A program made the translations under genes and the position numbers. A model generated the notes under the pieces. It worked only from the letters and a program-made list of their open reading frames with translations. It was not told the DNA's origin and searched no databases. This document shows, in pieces, positions 52,863-61,513 of a DNA stretch of 64,000 bases. The stretch's first letter is position 1; every line of letters begins with the position of its first letter. The DNA is from Desulfobacteraceae bacterium (GTDB taxonomy: Bacteria; Desulfobacterota; DSM-4660; Desulfatiglandales; Desulfatiglandaceae), in contig JAUWMR010000015.1 of the NCBI GenBank assembly GCA_030613055.1, forward strand, positions 1 through 64,000, given 5' to 3'.

Positions 52863-53279
52863 ATGAAACTGGTCTATTCATATTATGTTTTGGATATTGT
52901 TCATAGAGGACATCTGTTAATGATGAAAAATGCTAAGGAAATTGCCGGAAAAGATGGCAAATTAATAGTTGGAATCCTTACCGATGAGGCAGTTATGGAA
53001 AAAAAGGCAAAACCGACAGTTTTATTTGAGGAAAGAATAGAGCTTGCAGGTGCAATAAAATATGTAGATGTTGCTGTTGCGCAAGAAACTTATTCACCTC
53101 TGCCGAATGTAATGAGAATTAGGCCGGATATTTTAATGGAAAGCACAAGTCACAATGAAAAAGAAATCGAAGAGGCAAGAGAATATATGGAGAGTATTAA
53201 TGGCAAGGTCATTGTGCTGCCATACTTTCCAGCGCAATCGTCAACCGATATAAAAAACAACATAATTAGAAAGACATAA
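52863..53279 (+). CDS. Cytidylyltransferase-like protein (glycerol-3-phosphate/PEP-mutase-associated type)
   Basis: 138 residues. The nucleotidyltransferase HxGH motif is present as H14-R-G-H17 (DIVHRGHLLMM), then VGILTDEAVMEKKAK, ELAGAIKYVDVAV and the C-terminal SSTDIKNNI element (the ISTTxIK position). It transfers CMP from CTP to a phosphorylated small alcohol or phosphonate, in the cytoplasm. AAGGAG precedes the ATG. It is markedly AT-rich versus upstream genes and is followed, 23 bp later, by a GlpT-like carrier, so the pair was probably acquired together. The exact substrate is not deducible. Confidence 0.85.
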   Translation: MKLVYSYYVLDIVHRGHLLMMKNAKEIAGKDGKLIVGILTDEAVMEKKAKPTVLFEERIELAGAIKYVDVAVAQETYSPLPNVMRIRPDILMESTSHNEKEIEEAREYMESINGKVIVLPYFPAQSSTDIKNNIIRKT

Positions 53280-53302
53280 GATCAAAGAAAGGAAGTGGAA
53301 GA

Positions 53303-54595
53303 TTGAATAATTCATTGGGCGCACCGGTATCAGAACGAATAAGTATATGGCAAAAGAAAATGTTCTGGCTTATGTGGGTGACCTATGCCTCTTTTTATCT
53401 CCTGCGAGTAAATATATCTATTGCTATGCCCGAAATAATGAAGGAATTCAGTTTGACAAAAACCAGTATGGGACTGGTACTAAGTGCCCTGTTCCTGTTA
53501 TACGCAATTGGCCAGTTCATAAACGGCCAGCTTGGTGACAAACTCAATTCAAGGCGAATAATTACGTTAGGTCTGTTGTGCTCAGCAGTTTTGAACATTA
53601 TATTTGGATTTACCGGCGGAATATTAGGTCTCATGATAGTTATATGGGGCCTTAACGGGTATTTTCAGTCAATGGGATGGGGACCAACAGTCAAGGCAAT
53701 GGCCAACTGGTTCCCGCTCAAAACAAGGGGGAGGATATCCGGGCGATTAGGCACAAGCTATATCTTAGGAGGGGCCATTTCCTGGCTTCTGGCAGGCACA
53801 ATCATCAAGTATTTCAACTGGCGTTTTACATTCTGGCTGCCTTCAATATTTTGCATATTCATTGCTATCCACTGGCTTGTCCGTGCTCGAAATGCCCCTG
53901 AAGAGGTGGGACTGCCAAGTTTAGAGGATCAGGAAAAGGGTATTGAAAATAATGAAATTCGCAAAGATGAACATATCGGTTTTAATAACACTCTAAAGAT
54001 TACTCTCTTAAATCCCTATATATGGTTTGCCGGCTTTGGGCTATTCGGACTAAATATTGTGCGCTATGGTTTTATGTCATGGGCGCCAACATTTATGTTT
54101 GAGGAACAAGGAGCGACTATTTCTCTGGCTGCTTATAAGGCTATTGCCTTCCCTGTTGCCGGTGGACTGGGAGCGGTCTTCGCCGGTTGGGCGTCTGACA
54201 GGATATTCAAGCACCGCAGGGCGCCGGTTGCCTTCATAATGCTGATCCTTCTGGCTATATCCTGTTATCTTTATAGATTTGTTCCTGGAGATAACTGGGT
54301 AGTCAGTTTGATTATATTGTTGTTTATCGGGTTTTTCACATTTGGCCCACATATACTAATGGTGGCGGCAATACCCGCTGATTTTGGCTCGCGCAAAGCA
54401 GCATCCTCAGTAACAGGTTTCATAGATGCTATGGGATACTTAGGAGCAAGTTTGACAGGCGTTGGAACAGGTTATTTGATAGAAAAAATTGGATGGGATG
54501 CTGGTTTCTACTTCTGGATTTTTGGGGCAATTTTTTCGGCAATTATGACTTTGCTTATCTGGATCTATAAGGAAAGAAAACTCACGGTCGAATAA
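53303..54595 (+). CDS. MFS transporter of the organophosphate (GlpT/UhpT-like) type
   Basis: 430 residues with 12 hydrophobic helices. ASFYLLRVNISIAMPEIMKEF at helix 1 and NGYFQSMGWGPTVKAMANWFP match the OPA antiporter group, which exchanges organic phosphates (glycerol 3-phosphate, hexose phosphate, phosphonates) for phosphate. The start is TTG 53303 with AGGAAG ahead. It is coupled with the cytidylyltransferase gene and shares its AT-rich composition. Together they suggest uptake and CMP-activation of a phosphorylated alcohol. Confidence 0.85.
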   Translation: MNNSLGAPVSERISIWQKKMFWLMWVTYASFYLLRVNISIAMPEIMKEFSLTKTSMGLVLSALFLLYAIGQFINGQLGDKLNSRRIITLGLLCSAVLNIIFGFTGGILGLMIVIWGLNGYFQSMGWGPTVKAMANWFPLKTRGRISGRLGTSYILGGAISWLLAGTIIKYFNWRFTFWLPSIFCIFIAIHWLVRARNAPEEVGLPSLEDQEKGIENNEIRKDEHIGFNNTLKITLLNPYIWFAGFGLFGLNIVRYGFMSWAPTFMFEEQGATISLAAYKAIAFPVAGGLGAVFAGWASDRIFKHRRAPVAFIMLILLAISCYLYRFVPGDNWVVSLIILLFIGFFTFGPHILMVAAIPADFGSRKAASSVTGFIDAMGYLGASLTGVGTGYLIEKIGWDAGFYFWIFGAIFSAIMTLLIWIYKERKLTVE

Positions 54596-54825
54596 GAACA
54601 GCCGATCTTCCTAAGGAGTAATTTTGACCGCGACCTGTGGCTTCCGTGCCGTGCAGGAATTGCGGGTAGATCAGCTCCGCTAATAACTGGTAAGCGGATA
54701 ATGAAAATACCGGTTTTCCAGAACAAGATATGCAATATGTGGCACATCCACCTCTAATGAGTTTGTCTCAATTAAACCGTATCTACTCAATAAATCTGGG
54801 TAAGTGCCTTTGCAAACTAACATAC

Positions 54826-54918
54826 TGGATTCCCGCCCCTCCCTTCGCAGGGGCAGGCTTTTCGCGGGAATGACAGGCACTTATCCCACTCCGTCATTCC
54901 CGCGTAGGCGGGAATCCA
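54826..54918. repeat. Facing GGATTCCCGC/GCGGGAATGAC inverted repeat with insertion
   Basis: It has the same design as 47191-47259, but the left half is split by an extra hairpin (CCCCTCCCTTCGCAGGGGC). It ends with GTCATTCCCGCGTAGGCGGG, identical to the copy at 47191. Both copies also share TGACAGGCRCTTA between the halves. Confidence 0.8.
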
Positions 54919-54991
54919 TGAGCTATACCCCCTAAATATTGATATGCTACATTAAACCAGTTCATGAGCATTTGCGAGTCCTGCCGACACC

Positions 54992-55032
54992 ATGCACAAA
55001 AAATTGTGCATGGTGCACAATTTTTTGTGCAT
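54992..55032. repeat. Perfect 19-bp inverted repeat made of four TGCACAA half-sites
   Basis: ATGCACAAAAAATTGTGCA (54992-55010) and its exact reverse complement (55014-55032) are separated by TGG. Each arm is itself palindromic (TGCACAA-AAAA-TTGTGCA), so the half-site occurs four times in alternating orientation. It could be a tandem operator for a dimeric regulator or a strong hairpin between the MFS and cyclase genes. Confidence 0.85.
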
Positions 55033-55188
55033 AGATGTTCTCTTTCCTCCCTTCAAACTGCCTTCCCTGACATGAATTTAAAAAAGATAATTTTTTAAGA
55101 CACCGAACAACAATCGCATAAAATGTCCGTAAAATAAGGGTTTCCGGATAATTCGGCACGATACTATTCCTCTCGCTATTTCAATTTT

Positions 55189-55425
55189 TTATGGAAATAC
55201 ACTCAAATCACGTTCTGGCACGAAAATTGGAAGTAATACTTCAAAGTCTTTCAAAAAAACTTTTTTGACAGGATTGACAGGATACTCAGGATTAAAACAT
55301 CTAAACTCATCCTGAAAATCCTCATCTAAATCCCTTACTCTAAACTTGATTTCAATCTCCCGTTCAAAAAAACCTGTTCCAGACAGGTTCAGGGATTGAT
55401 AATTTAACTTATAACCTAAAACCAT
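55189..55425 (-). CDS. Doubtful short ORF
   Basis: 78 codons with no recognised domain. The second half (EFRCFNPEYPVNPVKK) derives from the TGACAGGATTGACAGGATAC-type repeat, which argues against a real gene. It is listed only because the first half (FFEREIEIKFRVRDLDED) reads like protein. Confidence 0.15.
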   Translation of the reverse strand: MVLGYKLNYQSLNLSGTGFFEREIEIKFRVRDLDEDFQDEFRCFNPEYPVNPVKKVFLKDFEVLLPIFVPERDLSVFP

Positions 55426-55652
55426 AACCCGTTAAATTACAAAATAGTTTTATCAATTCTCAGTATTTAATTTATACATCTTCTTCAGGCCCGCATTGGC
55501 CTCCTTCTCGTAGAGCCGATGCATTATTCCAAACCTGACTTTTTGAGTATAGAGTATTAGTATTCGGGCTGGGCCAGGGCGTCATGATTACATTTTAGAT
55601 TTACTGGATAGCTAATGTGAGACGTAGCCTTGTTTTTCACCCGAAACAGTAT

Positions 55653-55698
55653 CTTGTTTATCCATGCCTGCCCCGCGGAACGCGGGGTTATCCTGTCA
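55653..55698. repeat. Interspersed repeat, copy A
   Basis: TTGTTTATCCATGCCTGCCC then CGCGGAACGCGGGGTTATCC and TGTCA. It carries a CCCCGCGGAACGCGGGG hairpin and recurs at 60643-60687 with one or two differences. Confidence 0.8.
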
Positions 55699-55780
55699 GG
55701 TCTTTTTCAAATGGCTAAAGCGTTAAAAAGTAATAAGGGTAAAAATGAGAACCGTTAATAAAAACACATGAGGTATTTAG

Positions 55781-57190
55781 ATGCCTGCTATCTCACTTGA
55801 AAAATTCATCAAAAAAGGAGCTTCGCCTGTTCTTATAGAAATTATCAATGCCATGGATACTTCCATAACCATTCAGGACGCAGATTACAGGATCCTTTTG
55901 GGTGATGACGATCAAAGGCTTTTAGGTGGATATCCGGTGGAACTTTCAGGTCAAGTGATAGGGTGGGTAAGTGGAGGTGACAAAGCCCCTTCAGTAGCGT
56001 CCCTTCTCACTTATCTGGCTGGAAAAGAGTTGGAGAAAAAAACACTCGGCCGCGAGACCCTGGATAAATACAAGGAAATAAATCTCCTCTATAATATTTC
56101 TGAAAGAATAGCAGCGAGCCTTGAACTCAAAGAGGTGGCAAGACTTATCATTGAGGTAGCAAGACGATCCATTAAAGCAAGCAACGCGTCCGTTATGTTA
56201 ATAAACGAAGAGACGGAAAGACTTGAAATTATAGCGGCTTTCGGCAAGGAAAATGACGAAAAAACCATTTTAATGACCGGAGATGGTATTGCTGGAACCA
56301 TACTACTTAGCGGAAATGCAGAGATCATCAACGATGTCCTCTCTGATCCCAGATACATTGAGGGTGCAAACAATGTGAAATCCATGATCTGCGCACCCCT
56401 TAAAACAAAAGACCGGTCTATCGGTGTGCTTAACATGAGCAGCAATGAACCCGTATTTTATACCGCGGCGGATCTTAAACTGTTAACCACACTTGCATCA
56501 CAGGCGGCATCGGCTATTGAAAATGCCATTCTCCATAAAAAAAAGCTCAAGGAGGAACGTATAAAGAGCAATTTAGAACGATATGTTGCTTCACAGATCG
56601 TTGATATTATTATGGAGGCTAAGGGAGATATCTCTCTTGATTCTGAAATGAAAAATATTGCCATCCTATTTTCTGATATTCGGAACTTTACTGCAACCTG
56701 CGAAAGCCTGGCCCCAAAAGAGATTGTTGGATATCTTAACGAATATTTCACTCAAATGGTGGACGTAATATTCACACATGAGGGCACAGTGAATAAATTT
56801 GTAGGCGATATGATCGTCGCCCTTTTTGGCGCGCCGGCCCATCTCTCCAATAATGAAAGACAGGCGGTCCAGGCAGCCATCGAGATGCAGAAACGAATTA
56901 ATTCGACACCTGATTCCTGGATTAGAGAACATTTCAATACGGGAATTGGAATCAATTCGGGAGAAGTGGTCGTGGGCAATATCGGTTCCCCACAACACAT
57001 GGATTACACAGCCATAGGGGATGAGGTAAATATTGCATCGCGTCTTCAAGCTATAGCAAAGGGAGGTCAGATTCTTGTCAGTCGCAACGTCTTCGATACT
57101 ACAAAGGAATTTTTTAAATTCAACTCCATGGGTAAGGTAAAGGTTAAAGGAAAAAAGAGATCCATTGAACCCTTTGAAGTGCTTTACTGA
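55781..57190 (+). CDS. Adenylate/guanylate cyclase (class III) with GAF domain
   Basis: 469 residues. An N-terminal small sensor-like region (about 1-95, ITIQDADYRILLGDD) is followed by a GAF domain (about 110-260; YNISERIAASLELKEVARLI...KSMICAPLKTKDRSIGVLNMS), a linker helix, and the cyclase domain (about 285-469). The metal aspartates are in IAILFSDIRNFTATCESL and VGDMIVALFG. GIGINSGEVVVGNIGSPQHMDYTAIGDEVNIASRL holds the transition-state residues. It converts ATP (or GTP) to a cyclic nucleotide in response to a GAF ligand. GAGGT precedes the ATG. It is followed by a kinase and a receiver gene. Confidence 0.92.
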   Translation: MPAISLEKFIKKGASPVLIEIINAMDTSITIQDADYRILLGDDDQRLLGGYPVELSGQVIGWVSGGDKAPSVASLLTYLAGKELEKKTLGRETLDKYKEINLLYNISERIAASLELKEVARLIIEVARRSIKASNASVMLINEETERLEIIAAFGKENDEKTILMTGDGIAGTILLSGNAEIINDVLSDPRYIEGANNVKSMICAPLKTKDRSIGVLNMSSNEPVFYTAADLKLLTTLASQAASAIENAILHKKKLKEERIKSNLERYVASQIVDIIMEAKGDISLDSEMKNIAILFSDIRNFTATCESLAPKEIVGYLNEYFTQMVDVIFTHEGTVNKFVGDMIVALFGAPAHLSNNERQAVQAAIEMQKRINSTPDSWIREHFNTGIGINSGEVVVGNIGSPQHMDYTAIGDEVNIASRLQAIAKGGQILVSRNVFDTTKEFFKFNSMGKVKVKGKKRSIEPFEVLY

Positions 57191-57213
57191 CGAAAGGAAA
57201 AAGAGGTTTCCCC

Positions 57214-58983
57214 TTGATAAAGAATTTATTCCGGTTTATCGCAAAAAAAACGTCATATTGCTTTGCCACTGTGCCATTTGTTGTTCTCAGCGGCTATTTT
57301 GCCGCTTCTTACGCGTTTTTTGTAATATATTTCTCCATTGACCCTTTTGAACCGGAGGAATTAAACGCGTTTACAACTACCCTGATTGCCATGCTTCTGA
57401 TTGTTCCCTTTATCCATGCCTTATTGCTTGGCGCTTTTGAGAATCTCAAGATCCCTGCATTATTCAAATTCGCCCGCAAGATAAACAATTTCTATAAGAA
57501 CCTTGATGGACATAACAATCTTAAAGATGATGATCTTTTGGAGTCGTTGCAATTACTGGTCAGATTTCCTCAATACCATATGCTGGTTGCAATACTGATT
57601 GCCATCACTGTAATACTTCCTTCAATTATTGTTGAATACCTGTTCAGTCGTTCTTTATACCATCTTGTTATAACGTCCTCAGGGGGAATGATTGCCGGCA
57701 TACTTTTTTGCTATTTCTGTTATGTCATTACTGAGACACTGACGTCAGGCCTGAGAGGCGAATGCCGGCAAATGATAAGCCGGCAAAATATGCAAAATCC
57801 GAATATATACGGAATAAGCATCCGGGAAAAAATTGTTTTTATTATCATAATAGTTTTTCTCAGCATGGCTATGCTTGTCTATTTCTTGAGTTTCTGCAAT
57901 CCTACTCTCATCTCCACTTTGGGTTTCTTAGCTACGACCTTTCTGACAGTAATCGTGCTTACTTCATTATACTTCCGATCAATCAATAATGCTTTTACCA
58001 GGATCTTGATAACTACGCGGGAGCTGAGCCGTGGTGGTGGCGAATTACTGTATCTTGGAAATAATGAAAAAGAACTTATTGAATTTGCTGAAAACTTCAA
58101 TGTCTCTGTCAGGGAAAGTATCGAGTTAAGACACAATCTTGAGCAAAAAGTTGAATCAAGGACAGAAGATCTTGTAAAAAAAGCGGCCGAATTAGAGGAG
58201 GCCAACAGGCGTCTAAAGGAACTTGACCGGCTGAAGTCCGGCTTTCTATCTTCTGTATCCCATGAACTGCGCACGCCTCTCACATCTGTACTGGGATTTG
58301 CCAGGCTTATCAGGAAGGATTTTACCAAAATTTTCATTCCGCTGGCCCAGGGAGAAACGAAAAGAGAGAAAAAGGCCGGAAGAATCAACGAGAATCTCGG
58401 GATCATCGTGAGAGAAGGAGAGCGGCTGACAAGGCTGATAAATGATGTCCTGGACCTTGCTAAGATCGAATCCGGCCGCATGGAGTGGCGGGATGAACCG
58501 TTTGCATCGGGTGAGGCCATAGAACATGCTGTTCAGGCGGTGAGCGGCCAGTTCGCACAGAATCCGGATGTGGAGCTTTCTATAAACATCCCGGAAGGCC
58601 TTCCACTTATCAAGGCTGACAGGGATCGTTTTATGCAGTTGATTATTAACCTTCTCAATAATGCTGCCAAGTTCACAGAAAGAGGCAATGTTTGCGTGGA
58701 TGCTGCCGTGAGAAATGACGGATGGGTTGAAATAAGTGTGAATGACACCGGGCCAGGAATTCCGCCTGAGGATATTTACAAGGTGTTTGACAAATTTCAT
58801 CAGGTCACAAGAAACGATACCCTTAAGGATAAGCCGGGGGGCACGGGGTTGGGCCTGGCTATCTGCCGGCAAATCGTGGAGCGTTATAAAGGAAAAATCT
58901 GGGTAGAATCCGTATTTGGCAAGGGAAGCAGGTTTGTTTTTGTCCTGCCGCCTTTTATTACAAAAAATGAAATGGAGGTATGA
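57214..58983 (+). CDS. Membrane sensor histidine kinase
   Basis: 589 residues starting at TTG 57214 with AAGAGG ahead. About six membrane helices in residues 10-265, a HAMP-like and coiled linker (ELRHNLEQKVESRTEDLVKKAAELEEANRRLKELDRLK), phospho-acceptor H350 (SSVSHELRTPLTS), and an ATPase domain (LINLLNNAAKF, VNDTGPGIPPEDIYKVFDKF, GGTGLGLAICRQIV). The N-terminal helices resemble 6-TM cyclase-associated sensors. It lies 23 bp after the cyclase gene and 3 bp before a single-domain receiver gene, one operon. Confidence 0.92.
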   Translation: MIKNLFRFIAKKTSYCFATVPFVVLSGYFAASYAFFVIYFSIDPFEPEELNAFTTTLIAMLLIVPFIHALLLGAFENLKIPALFKFARKINNFYKNLDGHNNLKDDDLLESLQLLVRFPQYHMLVAILIAITVILPSIIVEYLFSRSLYHLVITSSGGMIAGILFCYFCYVITETLTSGLRGECRQMISRQNMQNPNIYGISIREKIVFIIIIVFLSMAMLVYFLSFCNPTLISTLGFLATTFLTVIVLTSLYFRSINNAFTRILITTRELSRGGGELLYLGNNEKELIEFAENFNVSVRESIELRHNLEQKVESRTEDLVKKAAELEEANRRLKELDRLKSGFLSSVSHELRTPLTSVLGFARLIRKDFTKIFIPLAQGETKREKKAGRINENLGIIVREGERLTRLINDVLDLAKIESGRMEWRDEPFASGEAIEHAVQAVSGQFAQNPDVELSINIPEGLPLIKADRDRFMQLIINLLNNAAKFTERGNVCVDAAVRNDGWVEISVNDTGPGIPPEDIYKVFDKFHQVTRNDTLKDKPGGTGLGLAICRQIVERYKGKIWVESVFGKGSRFVFVLPPFITKNEMEV

Positions 58984-58986
58984 TTC

Positions 58987-59373
58987 ATGGTTCAAAAGGT
59001 ATTAATTGTAGATGATGAAACGCACATCCGCGCACTCCTTGAGCAGACGTTAGAAGAACTTGAGGAAGATTATGACGTGGAAATCCTGAGTGCATCTGAC
59101 GGCAGGGAAGGGCTATCGTTGATACAAAAAGAAAGACCTCAGGTTGTATTTTTAGATATCATGATGCCGGAGATGAATGGTTATGAAGTATGCCAGAAAG
59201 TCAAAGGGAGCCCCGAGTTTGATGAAACAAACGTAATTCTGCTTACCGCCAAAGGTCAGGAGGTAGACAGGGAGCAAGGAATAATGTGCGGGGCCCTGAA
59301 ATACATGACCAAGCCCTTTGACCCTGACGAGGTTCTGATGATAGCTAAAGAGCTATTGGGACTTGATGAGTGA
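58987..59373 (+). CDS. Single-domain response regulator
   Basis: 128 residues, receiver only. Acidic pocket VDDETHIR, phospho-acceptor D57 (VVFLDIMMPEMNG), T/A switch region VILLTAKGQE and K near KYMTKPFDPDE. It lacks an output domain, so it works by protein contact, perhaps on the GAF-cyclase two genes upstream or in a phosphorelay. GGAGGT overlaps the kinase stop. Confidence 0.92.
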   Translation: MVQKVLIVDDETHIRALLEQTLEELEEDYDVEILSASDGREGLSLIQKERPQVVFLDIMMPEMNGYEVCQKVKGSPEFDETNVILLTAKGQEVDREQGIMCGALKYMTKPFDPDEVLMIAKELLGLDE

Positions 59374-59571
59374 CTGTTCAGGAGTCAGAATCCCCGCCTG
59401 CCGCCCGCCTGCCGTCCTGCGGGCAGGGATGGCGGGCAGGCAGAATCCAGAATTGAACAAGAGTCTGCTTGACCCATTCCGCAATATAGTCTAATATAAT
59501 TACGCTTTATCTCTAATATCCAAAATCAATCATTATTTCCAAAGGCATAGTCCGGGTATCTGGAGCATCCA
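59374..59571. other. Short spacer with GC-rich hairpin
   Basis: The sequence after the receiver gene contains overlapping CCGCCTGCCGCCCGCCTGCC / GGCGGGCAGG units that fold into a strong hairpin (about 59396-59442), possibly terminating the cyclase/kinase/receiver operon. Confidence 0.55.
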
Positions 59572-59839
59572 ATGGGCAACACAAAATATCGCGTTGTTTT
59601 TAAAGGGGAAATCGCTGAGGGCCATACACTTGATGATGTCAAAAAAAGACTCGCGACCTGAATAGCCTCAGGTACATTCTTGCTAAACAGGGTGTGACCA
59701 TTGAGATAATCAGCGCTGATGAGGAGTGTTTTGAGGCAAAGAGGACGTGCAAAGGATTAATGAAGCCGGTATTAATCGACTGCAATGGGTTAAAGAATCA
59801 ACGCCCATAGAACGTCGTTTTTCTAAGTTTTTGTATTGA
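59572..59839 (+). pseudogene. Frameshifted small gene
   Basis: ATG 59572 opens a frame MGNTKYRVVFKGEIAEGHTL...DDVKKRLAT, then a stop after 29 codons. The start resembles the small KYRVVFxGEIAEG domain found at the N-terminus of some proteobacterial membrane proteins. After the stop, sense continues in other frames: ILAKQGVTIEIISADEECFEA in one, and VQRINEAGINRLQWVKESTP with IERRFSKFLY, ending in TGA near 59839, in another. At least two frame changes are needed, so this looks like a decayed gene directly before the small membrane protein gene at 59849. Confidence 0.6.
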
Positions 59840-59848
59840 AGGAGACAC

Positions 59849-60190
59849 ATGGATCACCAGGAATTTATCCACTCATATAGAACAGGCAGGATTGATACAC
59901 ATATCAATCAACGCGCTGCAATGATGTTAATGGAAAATTCAGAAGTTTCCAAATGGTATCTTCCGGGACGCATTTTCAGGATGTGGATATGGATCACGTC
60001 TATTCCGGTGGCCATCGCGTCCTCTGTCTGGGTCGAATGGTGGGTAGGCCCGTTCGTGTTAATCCTCGGGTTCTCACTTCCCGTTGCAATCAAAAGTTAT
60101 TCCTCACGGTTCGTTCAAACACAGATCTTTAAGGATGAACATTTTTTCAATGTTGCAATGAATCGCGGCGTGATAAGAATCAGCGAATAG
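59849..60190 (+). CDS. Small membrane protein, function unknown
   Basis: 113 residues. Two hydrophobic segments (MWIWITSIPVAIASSVWV and WVGPFVLILGFSLPVAI) are flanked by polar ends. AAGGAGA is placed correctly at the ATG. No family recognised. It lies 10 bp after the broken gene at 59572-59839, so it may once have been coupled to it. Probably an inner-membrane protein. Confidence 0.6.
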   Translation: MDHQEFIHSYRTGRIDTHINQRAAMMLMENSEVSKWYLPGRIFRMWIWITSIPVAIASSVWVEWWVGPFVLILGFSLPVAIKSYSSRFVQTQIFKDEHFFNVAMNRGVIRISE

Positions 60191-60428
60191 AGCGCCACCC
60201 ACGATCTCGATATTACAAGCCCATAACTAAATGATATACCGATTGACTCTTGTAATGGTTCACCTTTTTCAAAAAGCCTTTAGATAGAATAACACGATTA
60301 ACTTAATTTTTTGTAACCACACAGGTATTTATTAGACAGGATAACAGGATTAACTTGTTTTTTTTTAAATTCCTGTAAATCCTTTAGATATCCTGATAGA
60401 CCGTTCCTTGCTTTATGTGTAATTGCTT

Positions 60429-60463
60429 GGGTTAAACCCTTCTATTATAATCTGGTTTAACCC
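60429..60463. repeat. 10-bp inverted repeat
   Basis: GGGTTAAACC (60429-60438) faces GGTTTAACCC (60454-60463) across 15 bp. Could be a weak hairpin or regulator site. No gene starts close by. Confidence 0.6.
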
Positions 60464-60642
60464 GCTTTCCGCATTGATCGGTAGTTATTTTAAATATTTA
60501 TTTCATATTTAAAAAAAACGCAAAGAGACTGTATTAAATTCCTTATTCGGGGTTTATCTGTAGTGTATATTACCAGGATTTTTTGTTTGATTTACAGGAT
60601 TATTACAATAAGGGCTTGTTTGTGACTTAATAAAAATAGATT

Positions 60643-60687
60643 CCTGTTTATCCATGCCTGCCCCGCGGAACGCAGGGTTATCCTGTC
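60643..60687. repeat. Interspersed repeat, copy B
   Basis: Nearly identical to 55653-55698 (hairpin CCCCGCGGAACGCAGGG with one change). It lies just before the TrpF-like gene. Confidence 0.8.
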
Positions 60688-60724
60688 AAAAAAAAGCTCC
60701 TGAGTGATTTCTAACAACAAAACC

Positions 60725-61474
60725 ATGATCGTTCAAATATACGAAATCCAGACACCGCAAGAAGCGGAAAAATGCATTGAATTAGGAGTAGACAATATAG
60801 GGAGCGTACTTTTATCTCAGGATGATTGGCGTGTTCCGTTATTGAAAGAGGTCGTGCGTTTGTCTGATGGCACGGGCACAAAGAACAGCGTAATCCCCCT
60901 TTTTCAGGACATGGATACCCTTTTCAGATCCCTGGACTATTACGGACCACACTATGTCCATTTCTGCCATAGTCTCACGGACAATGAAGGCCGGGAAACA
61001 GATCTGGAAGGATTTATAAAGTATCAAAAAAGCGTGAAAGAAAAATTTCCCGAGATCGGCATTATGCGCTCCATACCCATCCCTGAGAAAGGAATGTCAC
61101 CCGGCTTTCCCACACTCAGTATCGCCCACACACTTGAGCCCACAAGCGATATCTTCTTAACAGATACCTGGCTTGGAGAAGAGCCGGTGGAAGGATACAT
61201 AGGTATTACCGGCAAAACAGCGGACTGGGACCTTGCCAAAGAACTTGTCCTTCAAAGTGACATCCCTGTTATCTTAGCAGGTGGCCTTTCTCCTGAGAAT
61301 GTGTATGAAGCAATAAACATAGCCTTTCCTGCTGGCGCCGACAGTTGCACTAAAACCAACAGGACGGATGAACCCGGAAAGCAGATACGTTTCAAAAAGG
61401 ATTTCAGTAAGGTAGAAAGGTTCGTAAAAGAGGTCCGCAGGGCCGAGAAAGCAATCCACTATAACGAGACGTAG
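60725..61474 (+). CDS. Phosphoribosylanthranilate isomerase-like (TrpF-like) barrel protein
   Basis: 249 residues from ATG 60725. TIM-barrel features of TrpF are visible: MIVQIYEIQTPQEAEKCIELGVDNIGSVL at the start, FGPHYVHFCH-like strand, GITGKTADWDLAKELV, and VILAGGLSPENVYEAINIAFPAGADSCTKTN, where TrpF proteins have the phosphate-binding GGLxxxNV and xxGVDVxSG. The last motif is altered here (AGADSCTKTN in place of GVDVSSG), and no trp genes are adjacent, so the substrate may differ. GTG 60704 is an alternative start. Neither has a clear ribosome site. Confidence 0.75.
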   Translation: MIVQIYEIQTPQEAEKCIELGVDNIGSVLLSQDDWRVPLLKEVVRLSDGTGTKNSVIPLFQDMDTLFRSLDYYGPHYVHFCHSLTDNEGRETDLEGFIKYQKSVKEKFPEIGIMRSIPIPEKGMSPGFPTLSIAHTLEPTSDIFLTDTWLGEEPVEGYIGITGKTADWDLAKELVLQSDIPVILAGGLSPENVYEAINIAFPAGADSCTKTNRTDEPGKQIRFKKDFSKVERFVKEVRRAEKAIHYNET

Positions 61475-61513
61475 CTATTATCCCGAATGGCCCGGTATAA
61501 AAGCTGATAATCC

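Larger units (their letters stand above)
54596..55780. other. 1.2-kb gene-poor, repeat-rich region
   Basis: It holds the facing repeat 54826-54918, the double palindrome 54992-55032, a low-confidence short ORF (55189-55425) and the repeat at 55653-55698. A small reading with a ribosome site (AAGGAG, then TTG at about 54623, 19 codons) exists but has no recognisable features. Cyclase gene promoter elements were not clear. Confidence 0.5.
60191..60724. other. AT-rich repeat-bearing intergenic region
   Basis: It includes TTAGACAGGATAACAGGAT (about 60331), a hairpin at 60429-60463 and the interspersed repeat copy at 60643-60687. No gene is supported. Confidence 0.5.

Noticed and set aside
54623-54682. 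19-codon reading MTATCGFRAVQELRVDQLR with an AAGGAG site
   Set aside because: A ribosome site is present, but the length is too short and no recognisable peptide family or conservation evidence is available.
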